Assembly (NCBI RefSeq): GCF_045866565.1
Contig: NZ_BAAFZV010000002.1
Location: 992,001 to 1,056,000, forward strand
DNA from: Cognatilysobacter claricitrinus
Lineage (GTDB): Bacteria > Pseudomonadota > Gammaproteobacteria > Xanthomonadales > Xanthomonadaceae
Direction of reading: 5' to 3'
DNA: 64,000 bases
The translations under genes were made by a program, and so were the position numbers. Below the pieces are notes generated by a model. The model saw only the letters and a program-made list of their open reading frames with translations. It was not told the origin of the DNA and made no database searches. Below, piece after piece: positions 9,072-16,854 of the stretch; position 1 is the first letter of the stretch, and each line of letters opens with the position of its first letter.

Positions 9072-9828
9072 GCGCCCCGGCAAGCAATACCGCGGCGACG
9101 ATCAACCACGGCATGCGGCGTGCGGCGCGACGCAACTGCGGCGGCGCCGGCGCGCGACCGCTCGGCTTGCGCTCGCGCTCGGGCTGCACATCCGGGGGAC
9201 GCGCCGCTTCTACGACGAAGCGGTGCTGCCCGGCAATGACCAACTGGTCGCCGGGCAACAGCAGCGCGCTCGACAACGCGTGGCCGTTGACCCACACCGG
9301 TGCGGCGGCGGCCGCAGTGGTCGCCCGCACGCCCTTCGCGGTCGCGCGCAGGGTCACCTCGCGCAGGCCGATGGCTTCGTCGTCCACCGGGATATCGCTG
9401 TCGGTCGCACGACCAAGCACGCAATCGCGATCGAGCGGGAAGCAACGGCCGTGGTGGCGGCCGGCGATCGCACGCAGCACGGCGCGTCCTTCGGTCCGCG
9501 CGGACGCGGCCACTTCGGCCGATTCGGGGCGCCGTCCGACCAGCACGCATTCCACGCCGGCAAGGAACACCGAATCGCCCGCACGCAGCATCGCCATGCG
9601 CCGGATCGGACGACCGTTGACGTAGACACCGCGGACGCCGTCCCGCACCTGCAGCCAGACGCCGCGCGAATCGACATAGACATGCGCGACCGGCTCGACA
9701 TCGTCGGTGTGCCGCGCATCGAGCATCGACGGCAGGATCGCGTGTACGCCCGGCTCGAGATCGAGCAGGTCGCGGCCGGGATCGGTTTGTCGAAGTCGGA
9801 GGGCTGTCACGCGCCCGGAATCTAGCAT
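9040..9828 (-). CDS. Membrane-anchored protein with two FHA-like domains
   Basis: 262 residues from the first ATG followed by good coding sequence. Two FHA-type beta sandwiches are visible, at about 22-99 (ending RGVYVNGRPIRR..LRAGDSVFLAG) and 116-206 (VLGRATDSDIPVDDE.., then WVNGHALSSALLLPGDQLVIAG). A Pro/Arg linker and a C-terminal membrane helix at about 240-260 follow, so the domains should face the cytosol. FHA domains read phosphothreonine. Here the usual S-R-x-H after the GR strand is replaced by GLREV, so binding may be altered or lost. No kinase or phosphatase gene is next to it. Function unknown. Confidence 0.8.
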   Translation of the reverse strand: MLDSGRVTALRLRQTDPGRDLLDLEPGVHAILPSMLDARHTDDVEPVAHVYVDSRGVWLQVRDGVRGVYVNGRPIRRMAMLRAGDSVFLAGVECVLVGRRPESAEVAASARTEGRAVLRAIAGRHHGRCFPLDRDCVLGRATDSDIPVDDEAIGLREVTLRATAKGVRATTAAAAAPVWVNGHALSSALLLPGDQLVIAGQHRFVVEAARPPDVQPERERKPSGRAPAPPQLRRAARRMPWLIVAAVLLAGALSLLLLYGAG

Positions 9829-9890
9829 GCCCACGCGCCCTTTCCGGCCGATGCCGCACAATGCCGGCCATCGCACGCACCGGAGGCCGC

Positions 9891-10166
9891 ATGCCCACCA
9901 TCGACATCCGCCACACGCACAACCTGGATGCCGCGCAGGCACGAGAGGCCGTGCAACACATCGCCGACACGCTGGCCCAGCGCTTCGGCGTGCAGCAAGG
10001 CTGGGAGGGCGACGCGCTCATGTTCCGCCGCAGCGGCGTGGATGGCCGCGTACATCTCGAACCCGGCGCGGTACGCGTCATCGCCGAACTCGGCTTCCTG
10101 CTGGGTGCGATGAAGGGCACGATCGAAGACGAGATTCGCCGCGTCCTCGCTGAACGATTCCGCTGA
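9891..10166 (+). CDS. Polyhydroxyalkanoic-acid-system family small protein
   Basis: 91 residues from the ATG preceded by CGGAGG. An earlier in-frame ATG at 9861 lacks this site and adds residues unlike the family. The N-terminus MPTIDIRHTHNLDAAQAREA, an amphipathic helix, a mixed middle and the end LLGAMKGTIEDEIRRVLAERF fit the PHA_gran_rgn family, which is often found near PHA genes but is of unproved biochemical role. No phaC or phasin gene occurs in this window, so the link to PHA here is by family name only. Confidence 0.75.
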   Translation: MPTIDIRHTHNLDAAQAREAVQHIADTLAQRFGVQQGWEGDALMFRRSGVDGRVHLEPGAVRVIAELGFLLGAMKGTIEDEIRRVLAERFR

Positions 10167-10227
10167 TTTCGCTGTCCATCGCGAACCCCGACGTTATAGT
10201 CGCAGCCCCGGAACCACGCCCCTCCCC

Positions 10228-11166
10228 ATGTCCGCAGCCATCGCCCTGATCACCGGATTCGTTCTCGCCCTGATCGTTGCGGCGGCGTGGATCGGATGGA
10301 TCTGGAAGGTCCGCCTCGCGCGCTTCGATTCGGCCGAGGGCCTGGCGATCCTGTCGGGCATGCGCTGGCGCGAGTTGTCGAACCTGGTCGTCGATGCGCT
10401 CGCGTCATCGGGCTTCGCGCGCGAGACGACCGAACAGCAGGCCTCGCGCGGGTCGCAGGGCGAAGTCCACATCTACCGCGATGGCCGCCCGTGGATCCTG
10501 ATCTGCCGCCAGGGCGTCAACCACGTGGTGACGCGTGCGGCGACCGAAGAATTTGCGCGCTCGGTTCGCAACGTCAACGCGGCGGGTGGCGTCATCGTCA
10601 CGCCCGGTCGGGTCGACGCCGATGCGCGCCTGGTATCCCCCTACATCGAGCTGCTCGACGGCACCGAGCTCTGGAACCTCGTCGGGTCGTTGCTTCCGGG
10701 CAGCGTGCACGGCGAGATCGCGTCGCGCGCCCGCGCCCGCGCACTGCGTTCGACCGGTACCGCGCTTGCGGTATCGATGGTGGCAGGCCTTGCGCTCGGC
10801 TTCGGCGTGGGCCGGATGGTGGGAGACGACGCGTCGTCGGCTGATGCGCCCGCGGCTGTCGCGTCGACCCGCACCGCGCCGCGCGCGGCGGTCAGCGCGG
10901 TCGCGACGCCAGCTGCGCCGATGAGCGAGGACGAGGAACGCGAGGCGATCGTGCAGGAGATTCGCCAGCTGCCGGGCGTCGACAAGGCGTTGTGGTCGAC
11001 GCGCTCGACGCTGCAGGTCTTTCTCAACGATCCCGCCGTGGCGACGGACGACGTGGTGTGCGGCGTGATGAAGCGCCACGAGCTGTTGCGCTCGTCGCGC
11101 CTGCAGATCCAGAGCCCGGCCGGCAGTGCGCGGCCGGTCCGCTTCATGCAGTGCGCGGTCTACTGA
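10228..11166 (+). CDS. Two-helix membrane protein with degenerate Mrr-like (restriction endonuclease fold) domain
   Basis: 312 residues. A membrane helix spans about 4-26. From 45 to about 155 comes a domain starting GMRWRELSNLVVDALASSGF, the usual entry of Mrr-type restriction-endonuclease-fold proteins. A second helix at about 180-198 precedes an Ala/Thr-rich linker and a C-terminal domain with two cysteines (VVCGVMKRH, MQCAVY). In active Mrr-like nucleases this region carries D...(Q/E)xK; here the matching strands read EVHIYRDG and LICRQG, so Asp and Lys are not evident. It probably does not cut DNA. Role unknown; it is not next to a methylase. Confidence 0.7.
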   Translation: MSAAIALITGFVLALIVAAAWIGWIWKVRLARFDSAEGLAILSGMRWRELSNLVVDALASSGFARETTEQQASRGSQGEVHIYRDGRPWILICRQGVNHVVTRAATEEFARSVRNVNAAGGVIVTPGRVDADARLVSPYIELLDGTELWNLVGSLLPGSVHGEIASRARARALRSTGTALAVSMVAGLALGFGVGRMVGDDASSADAPAAVASTRTAPRAAVSAVATPAAPMSEDEEREAIVQEIRQLPGVDKALWSTRSTLQVFLNDPAVATDDVVCGVMKRHELLRSSRLQIQSPAGSARPVRFMQCAVY

Positions 11167-11173
11167 CCGCGCA

Positions 11174-12388
11174 TCAGCCGTCGAAGCGCGAGAACACCAG
11201 GCACGCGTTCGTGCCGCCGAAGCCGAAGCTGTTCGACATCACCGTGCGCAACTGCGCCCGCGTCGTTTCACGCACGATCGGGAAGCCCGCCGCGCGTTCG
11301 TCGAGATTCGAGATGTTGTGCGACGCGGCCATGAAACCATCGCGCATCATCAACAGCGAATAGATCGCCTCGTGCACGCTCGCTGCGCCGAGCGAATGGC
11401 CGCTCAGCGCCTTGGTCGACGACAGCGGCGGAACCGCGTCGCCGAATACTTCGCGCACGGCCTGCAGCTCGGTGATGTCGCCGACCGGCGTCGAGGTGCC
11501 GTGAGTGTTGAGGTAGTCGATCGGGCGATCGAGCCCCTGCAGCGCCATGCGCATGCAGCGCACCGCGCCCTCGCCCGACGGCGCGACCATGTCGACGCCA
11601 TCCGACGTCACGCCATAGCCGACCAGTTCGGCGACGATCGTTGCGCCGCGCGCCTGCGCGTGCTCGAGTGACTCGAGCACCAGCATGCCGCCACCGCCGG
11701 CGATGACGAAACCGTCGCGATCGGCGTCGTAAGGACGCGAGGCGGTTTCCGGCGTGTCGTTGAACGATGTCGACAGCGCACCCATCGCGTCGAACTGCGA
11801 CGTCATGCCCCAGTGCAGTTCTTCGCCGCCGCCCGCGAGCATCACGTCCTGCATGCCGTGGCGGATCATGTCCGCCGCGACGCCGATGCAATGCGCGGAC
11901 GTCGCGCATGCCGCGGAAATCGAATAGCTGACACCCTGGATGCCGAAGCCGGTCGCCAGTGCGGCCGACACGGTCGAGCACATCGTGCGCGGCACCATAT
12001 ACGGGCCGATGCGACGCACGCCCTTGGTCTTGAGCAGGTCGCCGGTTTCGATCTGCCACTGCGCGGAACCACCACCGGAACCCGCGATCGCACCCGCGCG
12101 CGGCGTCCGAAGTGCATCCGGGCCGAGGCCCGCATGCGCAAGCGCATCCATCGACGCCACATACGCGTGGCCGGCGGCGTCGCCCATGAAACGCCGCAGC
12201 TTGCGGTCGATGATCGCGTCGAGGTCGATGGCGGGGTCGCCTGCGACGCGGGCGCGCATGCCGAGCGTTTCGTATTCGGGGATGTAGCGGATGCCCGCGC
12301 GGCCTTCGCGCAGCGACTCGGACACCGTGTCGAGCTCGCGCCCGAGGCACGACGTCAGGCCCATGCCGGTAACGACGACGCGATGCAT
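11174..12388 (-). CDS. fabB: Beta-ketoacyl-ACP synthase I
   Basis: 404-residue condensing enzyme that elongates acyl-ACP and is needed for unsaturated fatty acids when paired with FabA. The thiolase-fold catalytic triad is visible: C161 in ISAACATSAHC, H296 in NTHGTSTPVGD and H331 in ALSGHSLGAAS. Length agrees with FabB. The ATG overlaps the fabA stop by one base (TGATG), the standard fabAB operon of gammaproteobacteria making cis-unsaturated acyl chains. The FabR/FadR-type control known elsewhere cannot be read here. Confidence 0.98.
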   Translation of the reverse strand: MHRVVVTGMGLTSCLGRELDTVSESLREGRAGIRYIPEYETLGMRARVAGDPAIDLDAIIDRKLRRFMGDAAGHAYVASMDALAHAGLGPDALRTPRAGAIAGSGGGSAQWQIETGDLLKTKGVRRIGPYMVPRTMCSTVSAALATGFGIQGVSYSISAACATSAHCIGVAADMIRHGMQDVMLAGGGEELHWGMTSQFDAMGALSTSFNDTPETASRPYDADRDGFVIAGGGGMLVLESLEHAQARGATIVAELVGYGVTSDGVDMVAPSGEGAVRCMRMALQGLDRPIDYLNTHGTSTPVGDITELQAVREVFGDAVPPLSSTKALSGHSLGAASVHEAIYSLLMMRDGFMAASHNISNLDERAAGFPIVRETTRAQLRTVMSNSFGFGGTNACLVFSRFDG

Positions 12389-12903
12389 CAGAAGCCCTCC
12401 GTCGATCCGAACAGGCCGACGCGCAGATCCTTGGCGACGTAGATCTCGCGGCCGTCCACATACGTGCGGCCGTCGGCGATCACCAGCGCGAGCTTGCCGC
12501 GCATGACGCGACGGATGTCGATCTCGTACGACACGACCTTCGCGTCCGGCAGAACCTGCCCGCTGAACTTGACCTCACCGACGCCGAGCGCGCGGCCACG
12601 GCCGGGCTCGCCGAGCCACGGCAGGTAGAAGCCCGCGAGCTGCCACATGGCGTCGACGCCGAGGCACCCGGGCATCACCGGATCGCCGAGGAAATGGCAC
12701 TGGAAGAACCAGAGGTGCGGCGTGATGTCGAGCTCGGCGCGGATCACGCCCTTGCCGTTGCGACCGCCCTGCTCCGAGATCTCGGTGATGCGGTCGAACA
12801 TGAGCATCGGCGGCGCGGGCAGCTTGGCGTTGCCGGGGCCGAACATCTCGCCGCGCGCGCAGGCCAGCAGCTGCTCACGGTCGAAGGAAGAAGGACGTGT
12901 CAT
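12388..12903 (-). CDS. fabA: 3-hydroxydecanoyl-ACP dehydratase/isomerase
   Basis: 171-residue hot-dog-fold enzyme that dehydrates 3-hydroxydecanoyl-ACP and isomerises the product to the cis-3 form, the branch point to unsaturated lipids. Active-site residues are H70 (WFFQCHFLGDPVMPG) and D84 (GVDAMWQLAGF), with the usual 14-residue spacing. It is the first gene of fabAB. The upstream 180 bases to the tRNA-Val gene hold no other gene. Confidence 0.98.
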   Translation of the reverse strand: MTRPSSFDREQLLACARGEMFGPGNAKLPAPPMLMFDRITEISEQGGRNGKGVIRAELDITPHLWFFQCHFLGDPVMPGCLGVDAMWQLAGFYLPWLGEPGRGRALGVGEVKFSGQVLPDAKVVSYEIDIRRVMRGKLALVIADGRTYVDGREIYVAKDLRVGLFGSTEGF

Positions 12904-13044
12904 CGGTATGGCGCGGGGGAAAGCCGGCGAGTCTAGCGGCTGGCGCGTGATCGTCTCAGTGCGCTGCCGTAGGGTGGACGTGGAACGCGACTCGCGCAGC
13001 CTGCACGCCGCAGCCGCGCGGCAACGTGAAACCGGCGCGAAGGC

Positions 13045-13073
13045 TTGGCGAGCCCGCGGGCCGCCCTTATACT
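13045..13073 (+). promoter_or_regulatory. sigma-70 promoter of tRNA-Val
   Basis: A TTGGCG -35 element (13045-13050) and a TATACT -10 element (13068-13073) are separated by 17 bases. Transcription would begin about 13080, a few bases before the tRNA 5' end. Confidence 0.6.
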
Positions 13074-13083
13074 GCGCGGCCCC

Positions 13084-13158
13084 GGGCGGTTAGCTCAGCG
13101 GTAGAGCATTGCCTTCACACGGCAAGGGTCGCAGGTTCGAACCCTGCACCGCCCACCA
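13084..13158 (+). tRNA. tRNA-Val (anticodon CAC)
   Basis: Full cloverleaf read by eye: acceptor GGGCGGT/ACCGCCC, D arm GCTC-AGCGGTA-GAGC, anticodon stem TTGCC/GGCAA with loop TTCACAC, T arm GCAGG-TTCGAAC-CCTGC, discriminator A and an encoded CCA. It is followed by a strong terminator. No integrase or partial duplicate lies beside it. Confidence 0.97.
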
Positions 13159-13169
13159 GATCGATCGAA

Positions 13170-13197
13170 GAAGCCGCCTCCGGGCGGCTTCGTCGTT
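13170..13197 (+). terminator. terminator of tRNA-Val
   Basis: Stem GAAGCCGCC / GGCGGCTTC (13170-13178 and 13183-13191) with loop TCCG, followed by a weak T-containing tract, 11 bases after the tRNA CCA end. Confidence 0.8.
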
Positions 13198-13441
13198 TCC
13201 GGCGTCCGGATTGGCACGGATGCTGCGAACCGCGCGGCTGCCCCAGCGGCCGTGGTGGCTGTGAAGTCGCGCGGACACTGCTGCGGCGAGGTTTCTTCGA
13301 CGTCGCCGGTGAGGGTCCCGTCAAAGCGGCCGTTCCTCCGCGAAGAACCTTCTGCATGGCCGCGAAATGGTTGCAGGCTCATACGTGACCTTAACCGGAG
13401 CGCGACTAGCCTCCGGCGCACTGGACTCGTGGTGACCTGTC

Positions 13442-14794
13442 ATGGCCGACGCGCAACCGCTGCAACCTTCCGTCCTCATCGTCGACGACGACACCACGTT
13501 CGCGTCCGCCGCGGCCGACTTCGCGCGTGCACATGGTTTCCAGGCGTCGATCGCGCACTCTCTCGAGGAATCGCGACGTGCAATGGGCCGCGGCATGAGC
13601 GACCTGACGATGCTCGACGTGACGCTGCCGGACGGAACCGCATTCGACCTGCTTGCCGAGCTCGACACGCGCCAGCAGACCCGCATCGCGCTGATGACCG
13701 GCGAGACATCACTCGAAACCGCGCGGCGTGCGGTGCGACTGCCGGTTCTCGACTACCTGCTGAAGCCGCTCTGCCCGCAGCAGTTCGAATCGCTGTTGAG
13801 CCAGGCATCGGCGCGCGCGTTGGCGCAGATCGCGGGCGCGCGACCGGACGGCATCATCGGCGATTGCCCTGCGATCTCGCAGCTTGCTGTCGACCTCGAC
13901 CGCGTGGCGCCAACGCGCGTCTCCGTGCTCATCACCGGCGAGAGCGGTACGGGCAAGGAACTCGTTGCACGCGCGGTGCACGAACGCAGTCATCGTCGCG
14001 GCTCGTTCGTCGCCGTCAATTGCGGTGCGATCGCACCCGACCTGCTCGCGAGCCATCTGTTCGGCCACGAGCGCGGCAGCTTCACTGGTGCGCAACAGCG
14101 GCATGTCGGCTACTTCGAGCAGGCAAACCGCGGCACGTTGTTCCTCGATGAAATAACCGAGATGCCGCCCGCGTTGCAGGTCTATCTGTTGCGCGTGCTG
14201 GAGACGGCGGAGATCACCCGCGTCGGCGGCAGCGAAACGATTCCGGTCGACGTGCGCATCGTCGCCGCGACCAACCGCGATCCGATCCAAAGCATCGAGC
14301 AGGGCCTTCTGCGCGAGGATCTGTATTACCGGCTTGCCGATTTCGTGATGGCGCTGCCTCCGCTGCGCGCGCGTGGCCACGACGTCGTGCTGCTTGCAAA
14401 CGTCTTCGTTGAACGACTCAACACGGAGTACGGGCAGGTCAAGCAACTCGCGCCGGGCGCCGAACGCATGCTGGTCCGCCATGGCTGGCCGGGCAACATC
14501 CGCGAGCTGCGCAGCGTCGTGCAACGCGCCTATCTGCTGAGCGACGGCCCGCTCGTGCAGATACCGGTTCTGGGACGACGCGCGCTTCCGCTGCACCAGG
14601 ACGACAGCAGCATCATGTTCCACGTCGGCATGAGCTACGCCGACGTCGAACGCGAGATGTTGACGAAGACGCTGCTGAAGGTCGACGGCGACAAGACCGA
14701 AGCCGCGCGCATCCTCGGCGTCAGCGTGCGCACGATCCACAACCAGCTAGCGCGCCTCGCCGTGTCGGGCGATTCCGCGACGCCGCATGTCTGA
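13442..14794 (+). CDS. NtrC-type sigma-54-dependent response regulator
   Basis: 450 residues, three parts. Receiver domain at 1-120 has the VDDD acid pocket near 14-17, phospho-acceptor Asp in TMLDVTLPDG and Lys in YLLKPL. The AAA+ domain, about 140-375, has Walker A GESGTGKE, Walker B GTLFLDEITEMP, the sigma-54 contact loop GSFTGA (canonical GAFTGA with Ala to Ser) and arginine-finger region LREDLYYRLADF. A Fis-type helix-turn-helix ends the protein (KTEAARILGVSVRTIHNQL). Its last 8 bases overlap the next gene. No sensor kinase is adjacent. A candidate target, a sigma-54-like promoter, lies at 16.86 kb. Confidence 0.93.
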   Translation: MADAQPLQPSVLIVDDDTTFASAAADFARAHGFQASIAHSLEESRRAMGRGMSDLTMLDVTLPDGTAFDLLAELDTRQQTRIALMTGETSLETARRAVRLPVLDYLLKPLCPQQFESLLSQASARALAQIAGARPDGIIGDCPAISQLAVDLDRVAPTRVSVLITGESGTGKELVARAVHERSHRRGSFVAVNCGAIAPDLLASHLFGHERGSFTGAQQRHVGYFEQANRGTLFLDEITEMPPALQVYLLRVLETAEITRVGGSETIPVDVRIVAATNRDPIQSIEQGLLREDLYYRLADFVMALPPLRARGHDVVLLANVFVERLNTEYGQVKQLAPGAERMLVRHGWPGNIRELRSVVQRAYLLSDGPLVQIPVLGRRALPLHQDDSSIMFHVGMSYADVEREMLTKTLLKVDGDKTEAARILGVSVRTIHNQLARLAVSGDSATPHV

Positions 14795-15011
14795 ACCAGT
14801 TCCGCCGCGCCCGCCACTACCGCCCAACCCGTTCGGACGCTGGCGCCACGACCTCTCCAACGAGATCAATGCACTGACGATGGCGACGGCCGCGGCGCGC
14901 CACATGATCGAGATGGGCGACCTGCAGGCCGCGATGGCCAACCTGGCACGCGCCGAAGATTCCGGGCAGCGCTGCATCGAACTGCTGCACCTGGGACCAC
15001 CGCCGGGTTGA
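14787..15011 (+). CDS. Small protein resembling an isolated histidine-kinase H-box
   Basis: 74 residues, translationally coupled to the sigma-54 regulator (8-base overlap). A Pro-rich start (about 1-15) precedes WRHDLSNEINALTMATAAAR, then two predicted amphipathic helices rich in Ala, Met and Leu (about 25-44 and 46-68). H21-D22-L23-x-N25 resembles the phospho-accepting H-box of DHp domains, but no ATP-binding domain follows and the frame closes at a strong terminator. I infer a possible phosphotransfer or anti-regulator partner of the upstream regulator. No known family is firmly recognised. Confidence 0.7.
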   Translation: MSEPVPPRPPLPPNPFGRWRHDLSNEINALTMATAAARHMIEMGDLQAAMANLARAEDSGQRCIELLHLGPPPG

Positions 15012-15023
15012 TGCATCCAAAAG

Positions 15024-15049
15024 AAAAGGCCCGCGAATGCGGGCCTTTT
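15024..15049. terminator. bidirectional terminator between regulator operon and BON gene
   Basis: Perfect 11-bp stem AAAAGGCCCGC / GCGGGCCTTTT (15024-15034 and 15039-15049) with loop GAAT. A-rich and T-rich ends allow it to act on both strands; it separates two convergent transcripts. Confidence 0.9.
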
Positions 15050-15066
15050 CCGTCAAGCACGATGGA

Positions 15067-16674
15067 TCAATGGGACGGCGACGAACGCGACGTCCCGCCG
15101 TCCTTCTTCTGCGACGTCGCGGACGTACCAGCCGAACCCGTCGAGCTCGAGGCGCTGGTCTGGCGCACCGCCTCGTCGCCTTCAGACGATGCCGCCTGCG
15201 AGCCGCTCAGCGACGAACCGGTTCCGGACTCCAACGTCGACGACTGCGAGCCCGACAGCGACTGCGAGCTGCCCTGTCGGTTCTGCGACGAGGACTGCGA
15301 GCGCCCCTGCGACTGCGAACCCGATGTCACGCGGATGCGATTGTCGATGTCGCGCACGCCCGCGCACGACTCCGCGATGTCCTCGACGCGATGCTTCATC
15401 CAGCGCTGGTCGACGTTGCCTTCGAGCACGATCTTGCCGCCCTCGCAGCGCACCTCGACATCCGACACATCGATGTCGTGCGCGCTCGTCAGCCGCTCGT
15501 TCAGATCGTCGATGATGCGTTCGTCCGATCGCACGTAGTTCTTCGGGCCACGCCCACGCTGCGATTGCTGGCCGTACTGCGACGATCCCGAGCCCTGGTT
15601 GTACTGCGACTGGCTGTCGCCCTGGAAGGTTGACTGCGAACGGTTCGAATAGCCGCCGTCGCCGTAGCCGCGGCTACCGGTGAACTGCGACTGCCCGGCA
15701 CCGTACTGCGACGCACCGAAGCCGTTGCCCTGCTGTCCGTAACCCGGCTGTCCGTAACCCTGTTGGCCATAGCCCTGCGAACCGTAATGCTGGGGCGCGC
15801 TATAACCCTGCGCGCCCTGTCCGTACTGCTGCGACGAGCCGTAACCCTGCGCGCCCTGTCCGTACTGCTGCGACGAGCCGTAACCCTGCGAACGCTGGCT
15901 GTACTGCTGCGACGACCCGTAACCCTGCGACGCGTACGGCGACTGCTGCGATCCGCCCTGCCCGTACTGCCGCGACGCCTCATCCTGTCCGCGCCAGCTG
16001 TCGAAGCTGGACTCGTGCTGCATGTATGGGCTGCCGTAGCCGCCGTGCACGCCGGTCTGCGATGCGCCATAGCCGCCGACCAGATACTCGCGATCGCGAT
16101 TGAAGTCGCTTCCGCCGAAGCTGCCCTGCTGGCCGTAGCTGCTGTTCTGCGCGCCGTACTGCTGCCCGTAACTGCCCTGCGAGCCGTATTCAGACGCGGA
16201 ACCCTGGCCGTAGGCGCGTCCACTCTGGGAACCCTGCCCGTACTGCGACGACCCGTAATTCTGTGAAGCGTGCGAGCCGTACTGCGGTTGCTGCGACCCG
16301 CCATAGCCGCCCTGCCCGTACTGCTGCGACGCGCCCTGGCCGTACTGCTGCGAGGAACGCTGGCCGTAGGGCTGCGAACCGCCGTAGCCCTGCGACGAAG
16401 CGCCGTACTGCTGGCCCTGTCCGTACTGCTGCGACCCGTAGGTCTGGCTCGAGCCCTGCTGGCCGTAGTCCGACGCGCCGTACGTGCTCTGGCCGTACTG
16501 GTTGCCGCGTCCATACATCTCGCCCTGGTTCATCTGGTTCGAATACGACGGCTCCCACTGACTGCTTTCGCGGCCCGCGCCCTGGCGCGATGCCTGTGTG
16601 TTCTCGGACGAGTAGGCCGAGCCGTGCTGGTTGCCCTGGCGACCGGCCTGCTGATCGTGTTCGTTGTTCTGCAT
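15067..16674 (-). CDS. BON-domain protein with long SYGQ-rich prion-like domain
   Basis: 535 residues from an ATG preceded by GAGAGGAAA at good spacing. The frame stays open upstream to 16836 (another ATG), but that extension has unusual codons for this genome, including AGG AAA, which forms the ribosome site. About residues 45-370 are almost only Ser, Tyr, Gly and Gln in degenerate units such as GYGSSQQYGQGAQ, resembling the low-complexity domains of FUS and EWS. A BON domain follows at about 380-448 (SDERIIDDLNERLTSAHDID..VEVRCEGGKIVLEGNV); BON domains bind phospholipid or stabilise the envelope. A Ser/Gln/Thr tail ends the protein. No signal peptide is seen, so it may be cytosolic. Role unknown. 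Confidence 0.85.
   Translation of the reverse strand: MQNNEHDQQAGRQGNQHGSAYSSENTQASRQGAGRESSQWEPSYSNQMNQGEMYGRGNQYGQSTYGASDYGQQGSSQTYGSQQYGQGQQYGASSQGYGGSQPYGQRSSQQYGQGASQQYGQGGYGGSQQPQYGSHASQNYGSSQYGQGSQSGRAYGQGSASEYGSQGSYGQQYGAQNSSYGQQGSFGGSDFNRDREYLVGGYGASQTGVHGGYGSPYMQHESSFDSWRGQDEASRQYGQGGSQQSPYASQGYGSSQQYSQRSQGYGSSQQYGQGAQGYGSSQQYGQGAQGYSAPQHYGSQGYGQQGYGQPGYGQQGNGFGASQYGAGQSQFTGSRGYGDGGYSNRSQSTFQGDSQSQYNQGSGSSQYGQQSQRGRGPKNYVRSDERIIDDLNERLTSAHDIDVSDVEVRCEGGKIVLEGNVDQRWMKHRVEDIAESCAGVRDIDNRIRVTSGSQSQGRSQSSSQNRQGSSQSLSGSQSSTLESGTGSSLSGSQAASSEGDEAVRQTSASSSTGSAGTSATSQKKDGGTSRSSPSH
15803..15919 (-). repeat. 39-bp tandem repeats inside the BON gene
   Basis: Three consecutive 39-bp units (15803-15841, 15842-15880, 15881-15919). 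The first two are identical at every base and the third is diverged. Each encodes a 13-residue unit of type GYGSSQQYGQGAQ. The exact identity of two units implies recent duplication or conversion, while most other SYGQ units have drifted. Confidence 0.9.
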
Positions 16675-16854
16675 GTCGTGTTTCCTCTCGTTGATCCAAT
16701 TTCGACCCGCGTTAAACGCCTCCGCACCAAGTCGCATGACGTCGTTCGCAACGTCGCGGAGCTGGCGTCCCAACTGTTGATCACGCACTGAGCTGTCCTC
16801 CGTGTTCGGGTCTCGTTCGCGTGGAATTCGCCGCATGAGCGCGACGCCCCGTAA

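Noticed and set aside
9861..9890. Earlier ATG for the PHA-system small protein
   Set aside because: The ATG at 9891 has a CGGAGG site and starts the recognisable family sequence; the extension does not.
13084..13158. tRNA-Val as an integration site of a mobile element
   Set aside because: No integrase, no duplicate 3' end of the tRNA and no compositional break were seen downstream.
15600..16600. Regular short repeats that might look like a CRISPR array
   Set aside because: Units are in-frame codons for SYGQ residues without unique spacers, and no cas genes are nearby.
16270..16791. Rightward frame opposite the SYGQ repeats
   Set aside because: The repeat DNA reads open in several frames because of its periodicity; the minus frame has the BON domain and a ribosome site.
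16675..16836. 54-residue N-terminal extension of the BON protein
   Set aside because: Codon use is atypical (about two thirds GC at third positions, AGG and AAA together), and a strong ribosome site precedes the internal ATG; kept only as an alternative start.
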